Source: Candidatus Desulfosporosinus nitrosoreducens
GTDB lineage: Bacteria; Bacillota; Desulfitobacteriia; Desulfitobacteriales; Desulfitobacteriaceae
NCBI RefSeq assembly: GCF_030954495.1
Contig: NZ_JAVHUW010000010.1
Span: 1-35,433 of the forward strand
DNA length: 35,433 nucleotides
Direction of reading: 5' to 3'
This document shows positions 14,904-21,944 of the stretch, in pieces. Both the position numbers and the translations under genes were made by a program. A model generated the notes under the pieces. It was not told the origin of the DNA. It did not search any database and saw only the letters and a list, made by a program, of their open reading frames with translations. Numbering within the stretch: position 1 is the stretch's first letter; each line of letters opens with the position of its first letter.

Positions 14904-15773
14904 GTGGAACATTCCGTGCGGTTAGGTACGCAAAAATACCATAAGAGCATATGCGAATGCTTACGTGAATTGAGTAAACAAGAACAACTTCCTGTGCAAA
15001 TTATTGAACAGCAACAAGGAAAACGTTGGCTTATTCACTGTAAGTTTTTAAATACTTCTCCTGAGAGCGAAAACGAAGAGGTGCTGGAGAAAATCCAGCG
15101 CTATTATCTGGCGAATGCTTTAGCCGAAACGATTCTGCTTCATTGGGAGAAGGAACATGTTCGCTATATCATCAAGAAAAATAATTATTTATTAGACGAC
15201 AATGGACAAACGATTCTAAAAAAGGCTTTGGAATATTTGAATAAAGGTCTAGCCCAAGACCGCGCTTATCGAGTGAACCGCAAGACAAAGCTGGTAGCAC
15301 AAATTTTAAGTTGTTTAGACCATTCTTTAATTTTTGACATCGAAGGTTTTCTAAGCTTTCGAGCGCAGGAATATAAACGCGATGTCAGCAAAGCTGTAGA
15401 ATTTGCTATTGAAGAGTACGTTGTGGAGAAGGAATACTTGGAATTCATACAATTGTTGAAGCATTTTGTAGATAATCAAACTCCCCAGCTTGAGTCTCTT
15501 CACGTCGGAATGACTTCGAAGGGCAAATTTTATCTCTTTAATAACGAAGGAGATGACGTAACTCACGATTACCTGGCAGATTATCAATTGGATAATTTGC
15601 ATGAGCTAGGTTATGAGGATCTTCTTGTAAGTGCCCTGATCGCTGTAGCTCCCCGCCACATAACCTTGCACATCCGCTATAATGGGTTCATGGATACTCT
15701 GCAGACGATTCGCAATGTTTTTGGGAGTCGCGTGCAAGACTGTAATGGCTGTTCTTTATGTGAGGATTTTTGA
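14904..15773 (+). CDS. ytxC: YtxC-like sporulation-associated protein
   Basis: This 289-residue soluble protein matches the YtxC family, found next to thrS in spore-forming Firmicutes; the molecular function is unknown. It is mostly helical, with a C-terminal part beginning near YEDLLVSALIAVAPRHITLH and ending in a cysteine cluster CNGCSLC. The position directly upstream of thrS, as in Bacillus, supports the call. I chose GTG at 14904 because GGAGG lies seven bases upstream; the in-frame GTG at 14898 would be only one base from it. The thrS promoter overlaps the stop codon, so thrS can be transcribed independently. Confidence 0.75.
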   Translation: MEHSVRLGTQKYHKSICECLRELSKQEQLPVQIIEQQQGKRWLIHCKFLNTSPESENEEVLEKIQRYYLANALAETILLHWEKEHVRYIIKKNNYLLDDNGQTILKKALEYLNKGLAQDRAYRVNRKTKLVAQILSCLDHSLIFDIEGFLSFRAQEYKRDVSKAVEFAIEEYVVEKEYLEFIQLLKHFVDNQTPQLESLHVGMTSKGKFYLFNNEGDDVTHDYLADYQLDNLHELGYEDLLVSALIAVAPRHITLHIRYNGFMDTLQTIRNVFGSRVQDCNGCSLCEDF

Positions 15774-15798
15774 CAAAATAGCAAGGTTTTTGTATAAT
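15770..15798 (+). promoter_or_regulatory. Sigma-A promoter of thrS
   Basis: TTGACA (15770-15775) and TATAAT (15793-15798) are both perfect boxes with 17-base spacing. The -35 box overlaps the stop codon of ytxC. Transcription would start at about 15805 and include the T-box leader. Confidence 0.88.
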
Positions 15799-15865
15799 AA
15801 AGACAATGAACGATCATAAATTGCTTAAGGCAAACTTTTTTGGATTTTAAAATTTTTTAGGTTTA

Positions 15866-16098
15866 AAGCGTTGAGAGGGAGAGTACCTTGTTCTTGAGTG
15901 CAAGAGAAGGAATGCCTTGGCTGTAAGCATTCTTCACGAAGGTTCAGGAGAAGACCACCCTTGAGTACAAAGCTGAAATTAAGTAAGCTTTGTCGTTTCC
16001 CGCGTTAAGGGAATCGAGTGAAAAGGTTTAATCTTTTCAATTGGGTGGAACCACGGGAGCAGACTCTCGTCCCTTTGCCGGGACGAGGGTTTTTTACG
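15866..16098 (+). promoter_or_regulatory. T-box leader of thrS (specifier ACC, Thr)
   Basis: This leader senses uncharged tRNA-Thr. Stem I has the 5' AGTA motif near 15882 and a specifier ACC at 15954-15956 in the context GAAG-ACC-ACC. The T-box sequence GGGTGGAACCACGGG is at 16043-16057, with TGGA matching the TCCA end expected of tRNA-Thr; ACCACG departs from the usual ACCGCG. The terminator (CTCGTCCC/GGGACGAG, 16066-16087, then six T) competes with the antiterminator. An open frame runs through this leader into thrS but is not the start of the gene. Confidence 0.92.
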
Positions 16099-16125
16099 TT
16101 ACAAAATTTGTTGGGAGTGATAAAA

Positions 16126-18051
16126 ATGGTTCAAGTGACATTAAAAGATGGTTCAATTCGCGAAGTTGAAAAAGGGACGACGCTGGCTGGTTTGGCTGCT
16201 TCCATTTCACGCGGCTTAGCAAAAGCGGCTGTTGCAGGTAAAGTGAATGACAAGCTGAAAGATCTTTCTTATCCGCTTACGGAAAATGCGGCAGTGGAGA
16301 TTGTGACCCTTGACAGTGAGGAAGGACTGGAGGTCCTCCGGCATTCAACGTCCCATTTAATGGCTCAGGCGGTTGAAAACTTGTTTCCTGGGACAAAGTT
16401 TGGTATAGGGCCGGCGATTGCTAAGGGATTTTATTATGATTTTGATTCTGAGCACGTTTTTACCCCGGAGGATTTGGAGAAAATTGAGAAGGAAATGAGC
16501 AGACTCGCTAAGGAAAGTTACACCTATGAACGTAAGGAAATTTCCCGCTCTGAGGCCTTAAATTATTTTGGAGAGCGCGGCGAAGGGTATAAAGTCGAAC
16601 TTATCGAAGGGCTGCCTGAAGATGCCACGATTTCTATGTATACTCAGGGCAGTTTTACGGACCTTTGTGCGGGTCCGCATATTCCTTCGACGTCGATTAT
16701 TAAGGCCTTTAAATTAATGAGCTTGGCAGGTGCTTACTGGCGAGGCAATGAAAAAAATAAAATGCTGCAGCGTATTTACGGTACGGTTTTTGCTAAAGCG
16801 GCAGATCTTGAGGACTATCTGTTCAAATTGGAGGAAGCGAAACGTCGTGATCATCGCAAGCTGGGTCTGGAGCTTGATCTTTTCAGTCTTCATGATGAAG
16901 GCCCAGGGTTCCCTTTCTTCCATCCCAAAGGAATGGTTTTGCGCAATGCCCTTGAGGATTTCTGGCGTCAGGAACATCGCAAACGAGGTTATCAGGAAAT
17001 TAAGACTCCTATTATCCTCAATCGCTCTATGTGGGAACAATCGGGACACTGGGATCACTACAAGGAAAATATGTATTTCACCAAGATTGACGAACAGGAT
17101 TATGCCGTTAAGCCGATGAATTGCCCGGGCGGTATGATTATGTACAGAACCAAATTGCGCAGCTATCGGGATTTGCCTCTGCGAGTCGGAGAACTGGGAC
17201 TTGTTCATCGCCATGAACTTTCGGGAGCCCTTCATGGTCTGCTGCGGGTCAGAAACTTTACTCAGGATGATGCGCATATCTTTATGCTTCCGTCTCAAAT
17301 TAAAGAAGAGCTTCTTGGAGTTATGGAGCTGGTGGATACCTTCTACAAAGTGTTCGGTTTTGAATATCACGTGGAGCTGTCTACTCGCCCCGAAGATTCC
17401 ATGGGTTCTGATGAAGATTGGGAAACCGCGACTCGGGCCCTCCAAGAGGCGCTTGAGGAAAGAGGCTTAGAGTATAAGATAAATGAAGGTGACGGAGCTT
17501 TTTACGGACCTAAGATCGATTTTCACGTCAAGGATTGCCTCGATCGAACCTGGCAATGCGGGACTATCCAACTTGATTTCCAAATGCCGGAGAAATTTGA
17601 TTTGACCTATATTGGAGAAGATGGACAGAAGCACCGGCCGGTCATGATTCACCGCGTAATTTATGGAAGCATTGAACGATTCATTGCCCTCCTGACAGAA
17701 CATTATGCCGGAGCTTTTCCGGTCTGGCTGGCGCCTATTCAGGTCCGTATTCTACCTATTAGCGAGCGGCATCAGGAATACGCCAGAGTGTTGGTTTCGC
17801 GTCTCAATGAATTAGATATACGAGTTGAGACAGACGAGCGCAAGGAAAAAATCGGCTATAAAATCCGGGAGGCTCAAACTGAGAAAATTCCTTATACTTT
17901 AGTTGTCGGAGATCAGGAAGCTGAGTCTGACACGGTGGCGGTACGCCGCTATGGTCAAGGAGATGCCGGGGAAAAAATGACGGTGGCTGAGTTCATTAAT
18001 CTTATCCAAGCTGATATTAAAAGCAAGAAACTGTTGAACGTCCGCGGTTAA
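16126..18051 (+). CDS. thrS: Threonyl-tRNA synthetase
   Basis: This 641-residue class II synthetase charges tRNA-Thr. Domains in order: an N-terminal TGS domain (1-62), the editing domain with HxxxH at His73/His77 (RHSTSHLMAQ), the catalytic core with motif 2 (VHRHELSGALHGLLRVRNFT) and motif 3 (GSIERFIALL), the zinc-binding cysteine in MNCPGG, and a C-terminal anticodon-binding domain. Length is normal. ATG at 16126 has GGGAGTG upstream; the longer frame from 16018 would run through the T-box terminator and is rejected. It is transcribed from its own promoter at the end of ytxC and controlled by the T-box. Confidence 0.97.
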   Translation: MVQVTLKDGSIREVEKGTTLAGLAASISRGLAKAAVAGKVNDKLKDLSYPLTENAAVEIVTLDSEEGLEVLRHSTSHLMAQAVENLFPGTKFGIGPAIAKGFYYDFDSEHVFTPEDLEKIEKEMSRLAKESYTYERKEISRSEALNYFGERGEGYKVELIEGLPEDATISMYTQGSFTDLCAGPHIPSTSIIKAFKLMSLAGAYWRGNEKNKMLQRIYGTVFAKAADLEDYLFKLEEAKRRDHRKLGLELDLFSLHDEGPGFPFFHPKGMVLRNALEDFWRQEHRKRGYQEIKTPIILNRSMWEQSGHWDHYKENMYFTKIDEQDYAVKPMNCPGGMIMYRTKLRSYRDLPLRVGELGLVHRHELSGALHGLLRVRNFTQDDAHIFMLPSQIKEELLGVMELVDTFYKVFGFEYHVELSTRPEDSMGSDEDWETATRALQEALEERGLEYKINEGDGAFYGPKIDFHVKDCLDRTWQCGTIQLDFQMPEKFDLTYIGEDGQKHRPVMIHRVIYGSIERFIALLTEHYAGAFPVWLAPIQVRILPISERHQEYARVLVSRLNELDIRVETDERKEKIGYKIREAQTEKIPYTLVVGDQEAESDTVAVRRYGQGDAGEKMTVAEFINLIQADIKSKKLLNVRG

Positions 18052-18062
18052 TAAAAGAAAGC

Positions 18063-18099
18063 CAGGTACTCTGCCGCTATGATTTAAGCAGTGTACCTG
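18063..18099 (+). terminator. Hairpin after thrS
   Basis: CAGGTAC-T-CTGC pairs with GCAG-T-GTACCTG. It is placed 12 bases after the thrS stop, but the following sequence is not T-rich, so termination may be weak. Confidence 0.5.
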
Positions 18100-18176
18100 T
18101 CCCTCTATTGCTGAATAATTTATTGAGGAGCAGGAATCTAACCAAGCTGTTGATGTTTAATGAATATTAGTGTGTG

Positions 18177-18252
18177 ATATCTTTAGGAAATTGACAATAT
18201 TATTGTTTAATATCTTTAGCAAGTTGACAAAGTTTGTGAGTTGATATAAAAT
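18177..18252 (+). promoter_or_regulatory. infC operon promoter with duplicated -35 region
   Basis: TTGACA (18224-18229) and TAAAAT (18247-18252) are 17 bases apart. A 21-base unit (ATATCTTTAG ... TTGACAA) occurs twice, at 18177-18197 and 18210-18230, with 33-base periodicity. The upstream copy has a TTGACA but no matching -10 box at the right distance. Confidence 0.7.
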
Positions 18253-18257
18253 ATTCG

Positions 18258-18380
18258 ATGTCAAGTAGAAGCCATCCGCTTCTCACCTTACGGCATAAGT
18301 CGTCAAGGTATCTTCTGGTCCTGGGCTAAATATGCGCTCATGATTGTTTAGAAGACGGGTGGTATTCATCCGTCTTTTTA
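18258..18380 (+). promoter_or_regulatory. infC leader with terminator, probable L20 autoregulation
   Basis: The leader holds a hairpin AGAAGC/GCTTCT, a CACCTTACGGCATAAG segment, an ACCTT/AAGGT pairing and a terminator (AAGACGGGTG/CATCCGTCTT, 18352-18376, then five T). TCTTCT near 18310 could pair with AGAAGA at the terminator foot to form an antiterminator. In Bacillus the infC-rpmI-rplT leader is controlled this way by ribosomal protein L20; assignment here is by position and architecture. Confidence 0.75.
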
Positions 18381-18415
18381 ATTTTGTGCCGAGATTTAAA
18401 TGGGGGTGGTTTCTT

Positions 18416-18931
18416 ATTAGCAAGGACTTAAGACTCAATGACGAAATCCGGGTTAGGGATGTCCGTCTTGTTGGGGAAGAAGGAGAACAACTTGGAATTA
18501 TGGCGGTTCGGGATGCCTTGAGCCTAGCAGTCGAGAAGTCTTTAGATCTCGTGGAGATCGCGCCGACGGCCAAGCCGCCGGTCTGTAAACTGATGGATTA
18601 TGGCAAGTACAAGTACGAGCAAGCGAAGCGAGATAAAGAGGCTCGCAAAAAGCAAAAGAGCATGGAAATTAAAGAAGTTAAATTGCGTCCCAATATTGAG
18701 GACCATGACTTTGAGACCAAAGCCCGTAACGCCCAGCGGTTTTTGACCGAAGGAGATAAGGTGAAGGTTACTATCATGTTTCGCGGGCGGGAAGTTACCC
18801 ACCCCGAGCTTGGAAAAACGCTTTGCCTGAGGCTTGCCGAATTTTGCAAAGCAGAGTCTAGCATAGAGCGCGAACCGAAACTTGAGGGGCGCAATATGAT
18901 TATGATTTTAGCTTCTGTTAAACATGACTAA
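18416..18931 (+). CDS. infC: Translation initiation factor IF-3 (AUU start)
   Basis: IF-3 binds the 30S subunit, checks start codons and keeps the subunits apart. The 171-residue product has the usual two domains: N-terminal (LRLNDEIRVRDVRLVGEEG) and C-terminal (KLRPNIEDHDFETK), joined by a lysine-rich linker near residue 75. No ATG, GTG or TTG lies at the expected place. The homologous N-terminus (ISKDLRL) begins at ATT 18416 with GGGGGTGG six bases upstream. AUU is the classic rare start of infC that lets IF-3 repress its own translation. The longer frame from 18344 would start inside the leader terminator and is rejected. It is the first gene of infC-rpmI-rplT. Confidence 0.95.
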   Translation: MSKDLRLNDEIRVRDVRLVGEEGEQLGIMAVRDALSLAVEKSLDLVEIAPTAKPPVCKLMDYGKYKYEQAKRDKEARKKQKSMEIKEVKLRPNIEDHDFETKARNAQRFLTEGDKVKVTIMFRGREVTHPELGKTLCLRLAEFCKAESSIEREPKLEGRNMIMILASVKHD

Positions 18932-18952
18932 TACCGAGAGGGGGATACTCAA

Positions 18953-19150
18953 ATGCCTAAAATGAAAACTCACCGTGGCGCGGCTAAGCGCTTCAAGAAA
19001 ACCGGAACAGGTAAAGTTGTCCGCATGCATGGTTTTACGAGCCACATTTTGGAGAAAAAGTCGCCGAAGAGAAAGCGGAGCTTACGCCAATCAGTGGTTA
19101 TGAACAAATCTGATGTTAAACGAATTAAGAATTTGATCGCTTATCTATAA
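18953..19150 (+). CDS. rpmI: 50S ribosomal protein L35
   Basis: This 65-residue, very basic protein begins [20 protein letters not shown], the L35 signature, and ends near the usual [11 protein letters not shown]. It belongs to the large ribosomal subunit. It lies 21 bases after infC with GAGAGGGGG upstream of ATG, and precedes rplT in the conserved operon. Confidence 0.97.
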   Translation: MPKMKTHRGAAKRFKKTGTGKVVRMHGFTSHILEKKSPKRKRSLRQSVVMNKSDVKRIKNLIAYL

Positions 19151-19177
19151 CGTTGCAGTTAAAAGGAGGTTTTTGGG

Positions 19178-19537
19178 ATGGCCCGTGTAAAAAAAGGCAT
19201 AACTAAGCATCAGCGACATAAAAAGATATTAAAATTGGCGAAGGGTTATCGCGGAGCAAAAAGCAAGCTTTTCCGTCCTGCGAATGAACAAGTTTTAAAA
19301 GCCTTAGCCTATTCTTATGCCCATAGAAAAGACAAGAAAGCAAACTTCCGTAAGCTTTGGATTGCCAGAATTAATGCAGCCGCTCGTATGAATGGTATTT
19401 CTTACAGTCGGCTGATGAATGGCTTGAAGAAAGCCGGCGTCACAGTTAACCGTAAAATGTTGGCAGAACTGGCGATCAGCGATGCCGCGGCGTTTACCGA
19501 GATTACAAATGTCGCCAAGGTTCAAATTAACGGCTAA
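19178..19537 (+). CDS. rplT: 50S ribosomal protein L20
   Basis: This 119-residue protein begins [20 protein letters not shown] and carries the conserved [11 protein letters not shown] and [20 protein letters not shown] segments of L20. L20 binds 23S rRNA early in assembly and, in Bacillus, represses its own operon through the infC leader. ATG at 19178 has AAAGGAGG upstream. An intrinsic terminator follows, so it ends the operon. Confidence 0.97.
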   Translation: MARVKKGITKHQRHKKILKLAKGYRGAKSKLFRPANEQVLKALAYSYAHRKDKKANFRKLWIARINAAARMNGISYSRLMNGLKKAGVTVNRKMLAELAISDAAAFTEITNVAKVQING

Positions 19538-19550
19538 TTAGCGAAGGTTA

Positions 19551-19577
19551 AGAGGATGCAAGGGCATCCTCTTTTTA
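19551..19577 (+). terminator. Terminator of infC-rpmI-rplT
   Basis: AGAGGATGC and GCATCCTCT form a nine-bp stem around AAGG, followed by five T. Confidence 0.92.
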
Positions 19578-19679
19578 TACAGACAGGCAGAAAGTATAAT
19601 TTTGTTTACCTGCTTTTTGCCGGCACCATGCGACTAGGCAGCTCTTTATTTTCCATCATTGCCTCAGGGAGGTGATCAT

Positions 19680-20474
19680 GTGCTCGAATCCGTACATAAT
19701 GAACAGGTCAAATTTGTTGCTTCTTTGCAGCGGCGCAAAGTGCGGGAAGAGACTCGATTGTACGTTATTGAAGGACGGCGGTTCGTTGAAGATGCTGTTC
19801 TCAGAAATGCTCCGATCGAGAAAGTATACCTGAACTTAAAACGAGAACAAACTGGCTGGCAATCCTTGCTTGCAGAGCTAAAAAAGCGCAATATTCCCTT
19901 TGCAGAAGCGGACGAGCGGGTTTTGCGCAAAATGAGTGCAACGGAGGAACCGCAAGGAATTTTAGCCGTTGTGCGCCAAATAAAGCATACTTGGGCTGAT
20001 GTCCATATCGACAGAGGATCTGTATTATTGATTTTAGACGGAATTCAAGATCCGGGCAATTTAGGCACAATTCTTCGCACTGCCCTGGCAGCCGGAGTTC
20101 GTCACGTCTGTTTGACCTCGGGGACGGTCGACGTGTATAATCCCAAGGTTTTGCGCAGTACTATGGGGGCACTCTTTTCTTTAGTTCTCCTCACGGGGGT
20201 ATCTCCGGCGGATGTTATGCTTTTTTGTCAGGAACAAGGGCTGCGAGTATTTACGGGAGATACGGAAGGGCAGCTGCTTTATCGCACAGATTTCTCCAAA
20301 GGCCCCGTAGCTTTAGTCGTGGGGAATGAAGGGAACGGACCTTCAGTGACGTTTCGCAACGCCGATGTTCAAAGAGTCACGGTTCCTATGGCGCGTGAGG
20401 TGGAATCGCTCAATGTGGCCATTGCTGCGGGCATCCTGCTCTATGAAACAGTGAGGCAGAGGGATTTCTTGTAA
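19680..20474 (+). CDS. TrmH/SpoU-family RNA 2'-O-methyltransferase
   Basis: This 264-residue enzyme should methylate the 2'-hydroxyl of a nucleotide in tRNA or rRNA using S-adenosylmethionine. An N-terminal substrate-binding domain (about 1-90) precedes a SpoU knot domain with the three family motifs: LDGIQDPGNLGTILRTA (motif 1), LVVGNEGNGPS (motif 2) and VPMAREVESLNVAIAAGILLYE (motif 3, quoted in part). GTG at 19680 is preferred because GGAGG lies seven bases upstream; the longer frame from TTG 19659 overlaps that site. The position just before pheST matches Bacillus ysgA. The precise target base is not known from sequence. Confidence 0.9.
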   Translation: MLESVHNEQVKFVASLQRRKVREETRLYVIEGRRFVEDAVLRNAPIEKVYLNLKREQTGWQSLLAELKKRNIPFAEADERVLRKMSATEEPQGILAVVRQIKHTWADVHIDRGSVLLILDGIQDPGNLGTILRTALAAGVRHVCLTSGTVDVYNPKVLRSTMGALFSLVLLTGVSPADVMLFCQEQGLRVFTGDTEGQLLYRTDFSKGPVALVVGNEGNGPSVTFRNADVQRVTVPMAREVESLNVAIAAGILLYETVRQRDFL

Positions 20475-20498
20475 TCCGCCAGGGTGCTATGCTATAAT
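20469..20498 (+). promoter_or_regulatory. Promoter of pheST
   Basis: TATAAT (20493-20498) is perfect; a weaker -35 box TTGTAA (20469-20474) lies 18 bases upstream and overlaps the methyltransferase stop codon. Confidence 0.6.
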
Positions 20499-20519
20499 TA
20501 CATGGATTATATTAATAAA

Positions 20520-20785
20520 TTAAATTTTCCTTTAAACAATGCGATGATCGGGTTAAAAGGAGTCCTTCTTTACAGGGAGGCAGGCCCTTGACTGTAAGCC
20601 TGCTAAGAAAGCATCCTCCTCTTAATAAGAGGTTAAAGTTCGCCCGGGAGTGGCCTTCTGATTTGTAGGCAGGCCCGGCTTCCACCGTTATCAGGAGCAC
20701 AAGTGTGGCAGAAAGAGCCAAATCAGGGTGGTACCGCGAGAGAATGACGCTCGTCCCTTTTAGGGATTGAGCGTTTTTTACATTT
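20520..20785 (+). promoter_or_regulatory. T-box leader of pheST (specifier TTC, Phe)
   Basis: The leader carries the canonical T-box GGGTGGTACCGCG (20726-20738), whose TGGT bulge matches the ACCA end of tRNA-Phe. A terminator (ACGCTC/GAGCGT with inner TCCC/GGGA, then six T) follows at 20748-20780. A TTC triplet at 20639-20641, in the context AAAG-TTC-GCC, parallels the specifier context in the other two T-boxes here. Uncharged tRNA-Phe should allow read-through into pheST. Confidence 0.9.
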
Positions 20786-20909
20786 AATCAGGCGGTTGGG
20801 ACTTGGTCCAGTGAGCTGGGTGCTTAGCAGGATCTTAGATGATGGATCATTGTTTTAACGGAGACAGCAGCTTGCCCGGGAAGTTCAGAATATGGAAAGG
20901 ATGGTTGAC

Positions 20910-21932
20910 TTGAAGAAAGAAATACTTCGCATCGGAGAAGAGGCCTTGCGTGAATTGCAGGAACTCGATAAGTCGGAAGCGCTCCAGGAACTTAAAGTGA
21001 AAGTGCTTGGCAAGAAAGGATCGTTAACCGCATTACTTCGTCAAATGGGCAGCTTAAGCCCTGAGGAGCGGCCGCTTATGGGGCAGGTGGTCAACGAAAT
21101 GCGCAGCCGTTTAGAAAAGGCTTGGGATGAGCGCGGCGCAGAGCTGGAGGCCATAGCCTTAGAAAAGCGTCTGGCTGCGGAGCGGATTGACATTACTTTG
21201 CCGGGCAGTCGGGTGGACCGTGGGCATTACCATCCCTTAACCCAGGTTGTCGAGGAGATTGAAGATATTTTTTTAGGCATGGGTTTTCAGATTGCTGAGG
21301 GACCGGAAATTGAGTCGGATTATTATAATTTCGAAGCCCTTAACCTACCGAAAGATCATCCGGCCCGGGAAATGCAGGACTCTTTTTATATCACGGACGA
21401 GATATTATTGCGTACTCAGACTTCGCCTGTGCAGATTCGGACCATGGAAAAGCTGCGCCCCCATCTTCCGGTAAAAATCATTGCCCCCGGAACGGTTTAC
21501 CGCAACGATGACGATGCTACCCATTCCCCAATGTTTCACCAGGTTGAGGGGCTTGTAGTCGATCGGGGGATTCGCATGTCGGATCTGAAAGGAATTCTTT
21601 TGAATTTCTCGCGCCAGATGTTCGGAGAAACACGGGAGATCCGCTTGCGGCCCAGTTTTTTCCCGTTTACGGAGCCCAGCGCTGAGGTCGATGTTTCCTG
21701 CATGCTTTGTGGTGGAGCGGGATGCCGCCTCTGTAAGGGAACAGGATGGATCGAAATCTTAGGCTCAGGGATGGTTCACCCTAAGGTATTGGAAATGGGA
21801 GGGTACAATCCTAAGGACGTCACGGGTTTTGCTTTCGGCATGGGCGTAGAGAGAATTGCCATGCTTAAATTCGGTATAGAAGACATGAGGCTTTTGTTTG
21901 ACAATGATTTGCGCTTCTTGCAGCAGTTTTAA
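20910..21932 (+). CDS. pheS: Phenylalanyl-tRNA synthetase alpha subunit
   Basis: This is the catalytic subunit of the heterotetrameric PheRS. It has an N-terminal coiled-coil arm (about residues 1-85), which contacts tRNA, and a class II catalytic core with GDDD-like [12 protein letters not shown], the [19 protein letters not shown] segment ([15 protein letters not shown] here) and motif 3 [31 protein letters not shown] is a cysteine-rich insertion seen in many Firmicute PheS. TTG at 20910 is chosen (340 residues) because AAAGGA lies eight bases upstream and the family N-terminus fits; ATG at 20892 in the same frame (346 residues) has only weak GGGAAG. It is followed by pheT after 12 bases. 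Confidence 0.95.
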   Translation: MKKEILRIGEEALRELQELDKSEALQELKVKVLGKKGSLTALLRQMGSLSPEERPLMGQVVNEMRSRLEKAWDERGAELEAIALEKRLAAERIDITLPGSRVDRGHYHPLTQVVEEIEDIFLGMGFQIAEGPEIESDYYNFEALNLPKDHPAREMQDSFYITDEILLRTQTSPVQIRTMEKLRPHLPVKIIAPGTVYRNDDDATHSPMFHQVEGLVVDRGIRMSDLKGILLNFSRQMFGETREIRLRPSFFPFTEPSAEVDVSCMLCGGAGCRLCKGTGWIEILGSGMVHPKVLEMGGYNPKDVTGFAFGMGVERIAMLKFGIEDMRLLFDNDLRFLQQF

Positions 21933-21944
21933 GGGGGAAAGACC

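Noticed and set aside
16018..16125. 36-residue N-terminal extension of ThrRS
   Set aside because: It translates the T-box and its terminator; the TGS domain begins properly at 16126.
16714..17445. 243-residue minus-strand open frame within thrS
   Set aside because: It is a long antisense shadow of thrS with no ribosome site or family resemblance.
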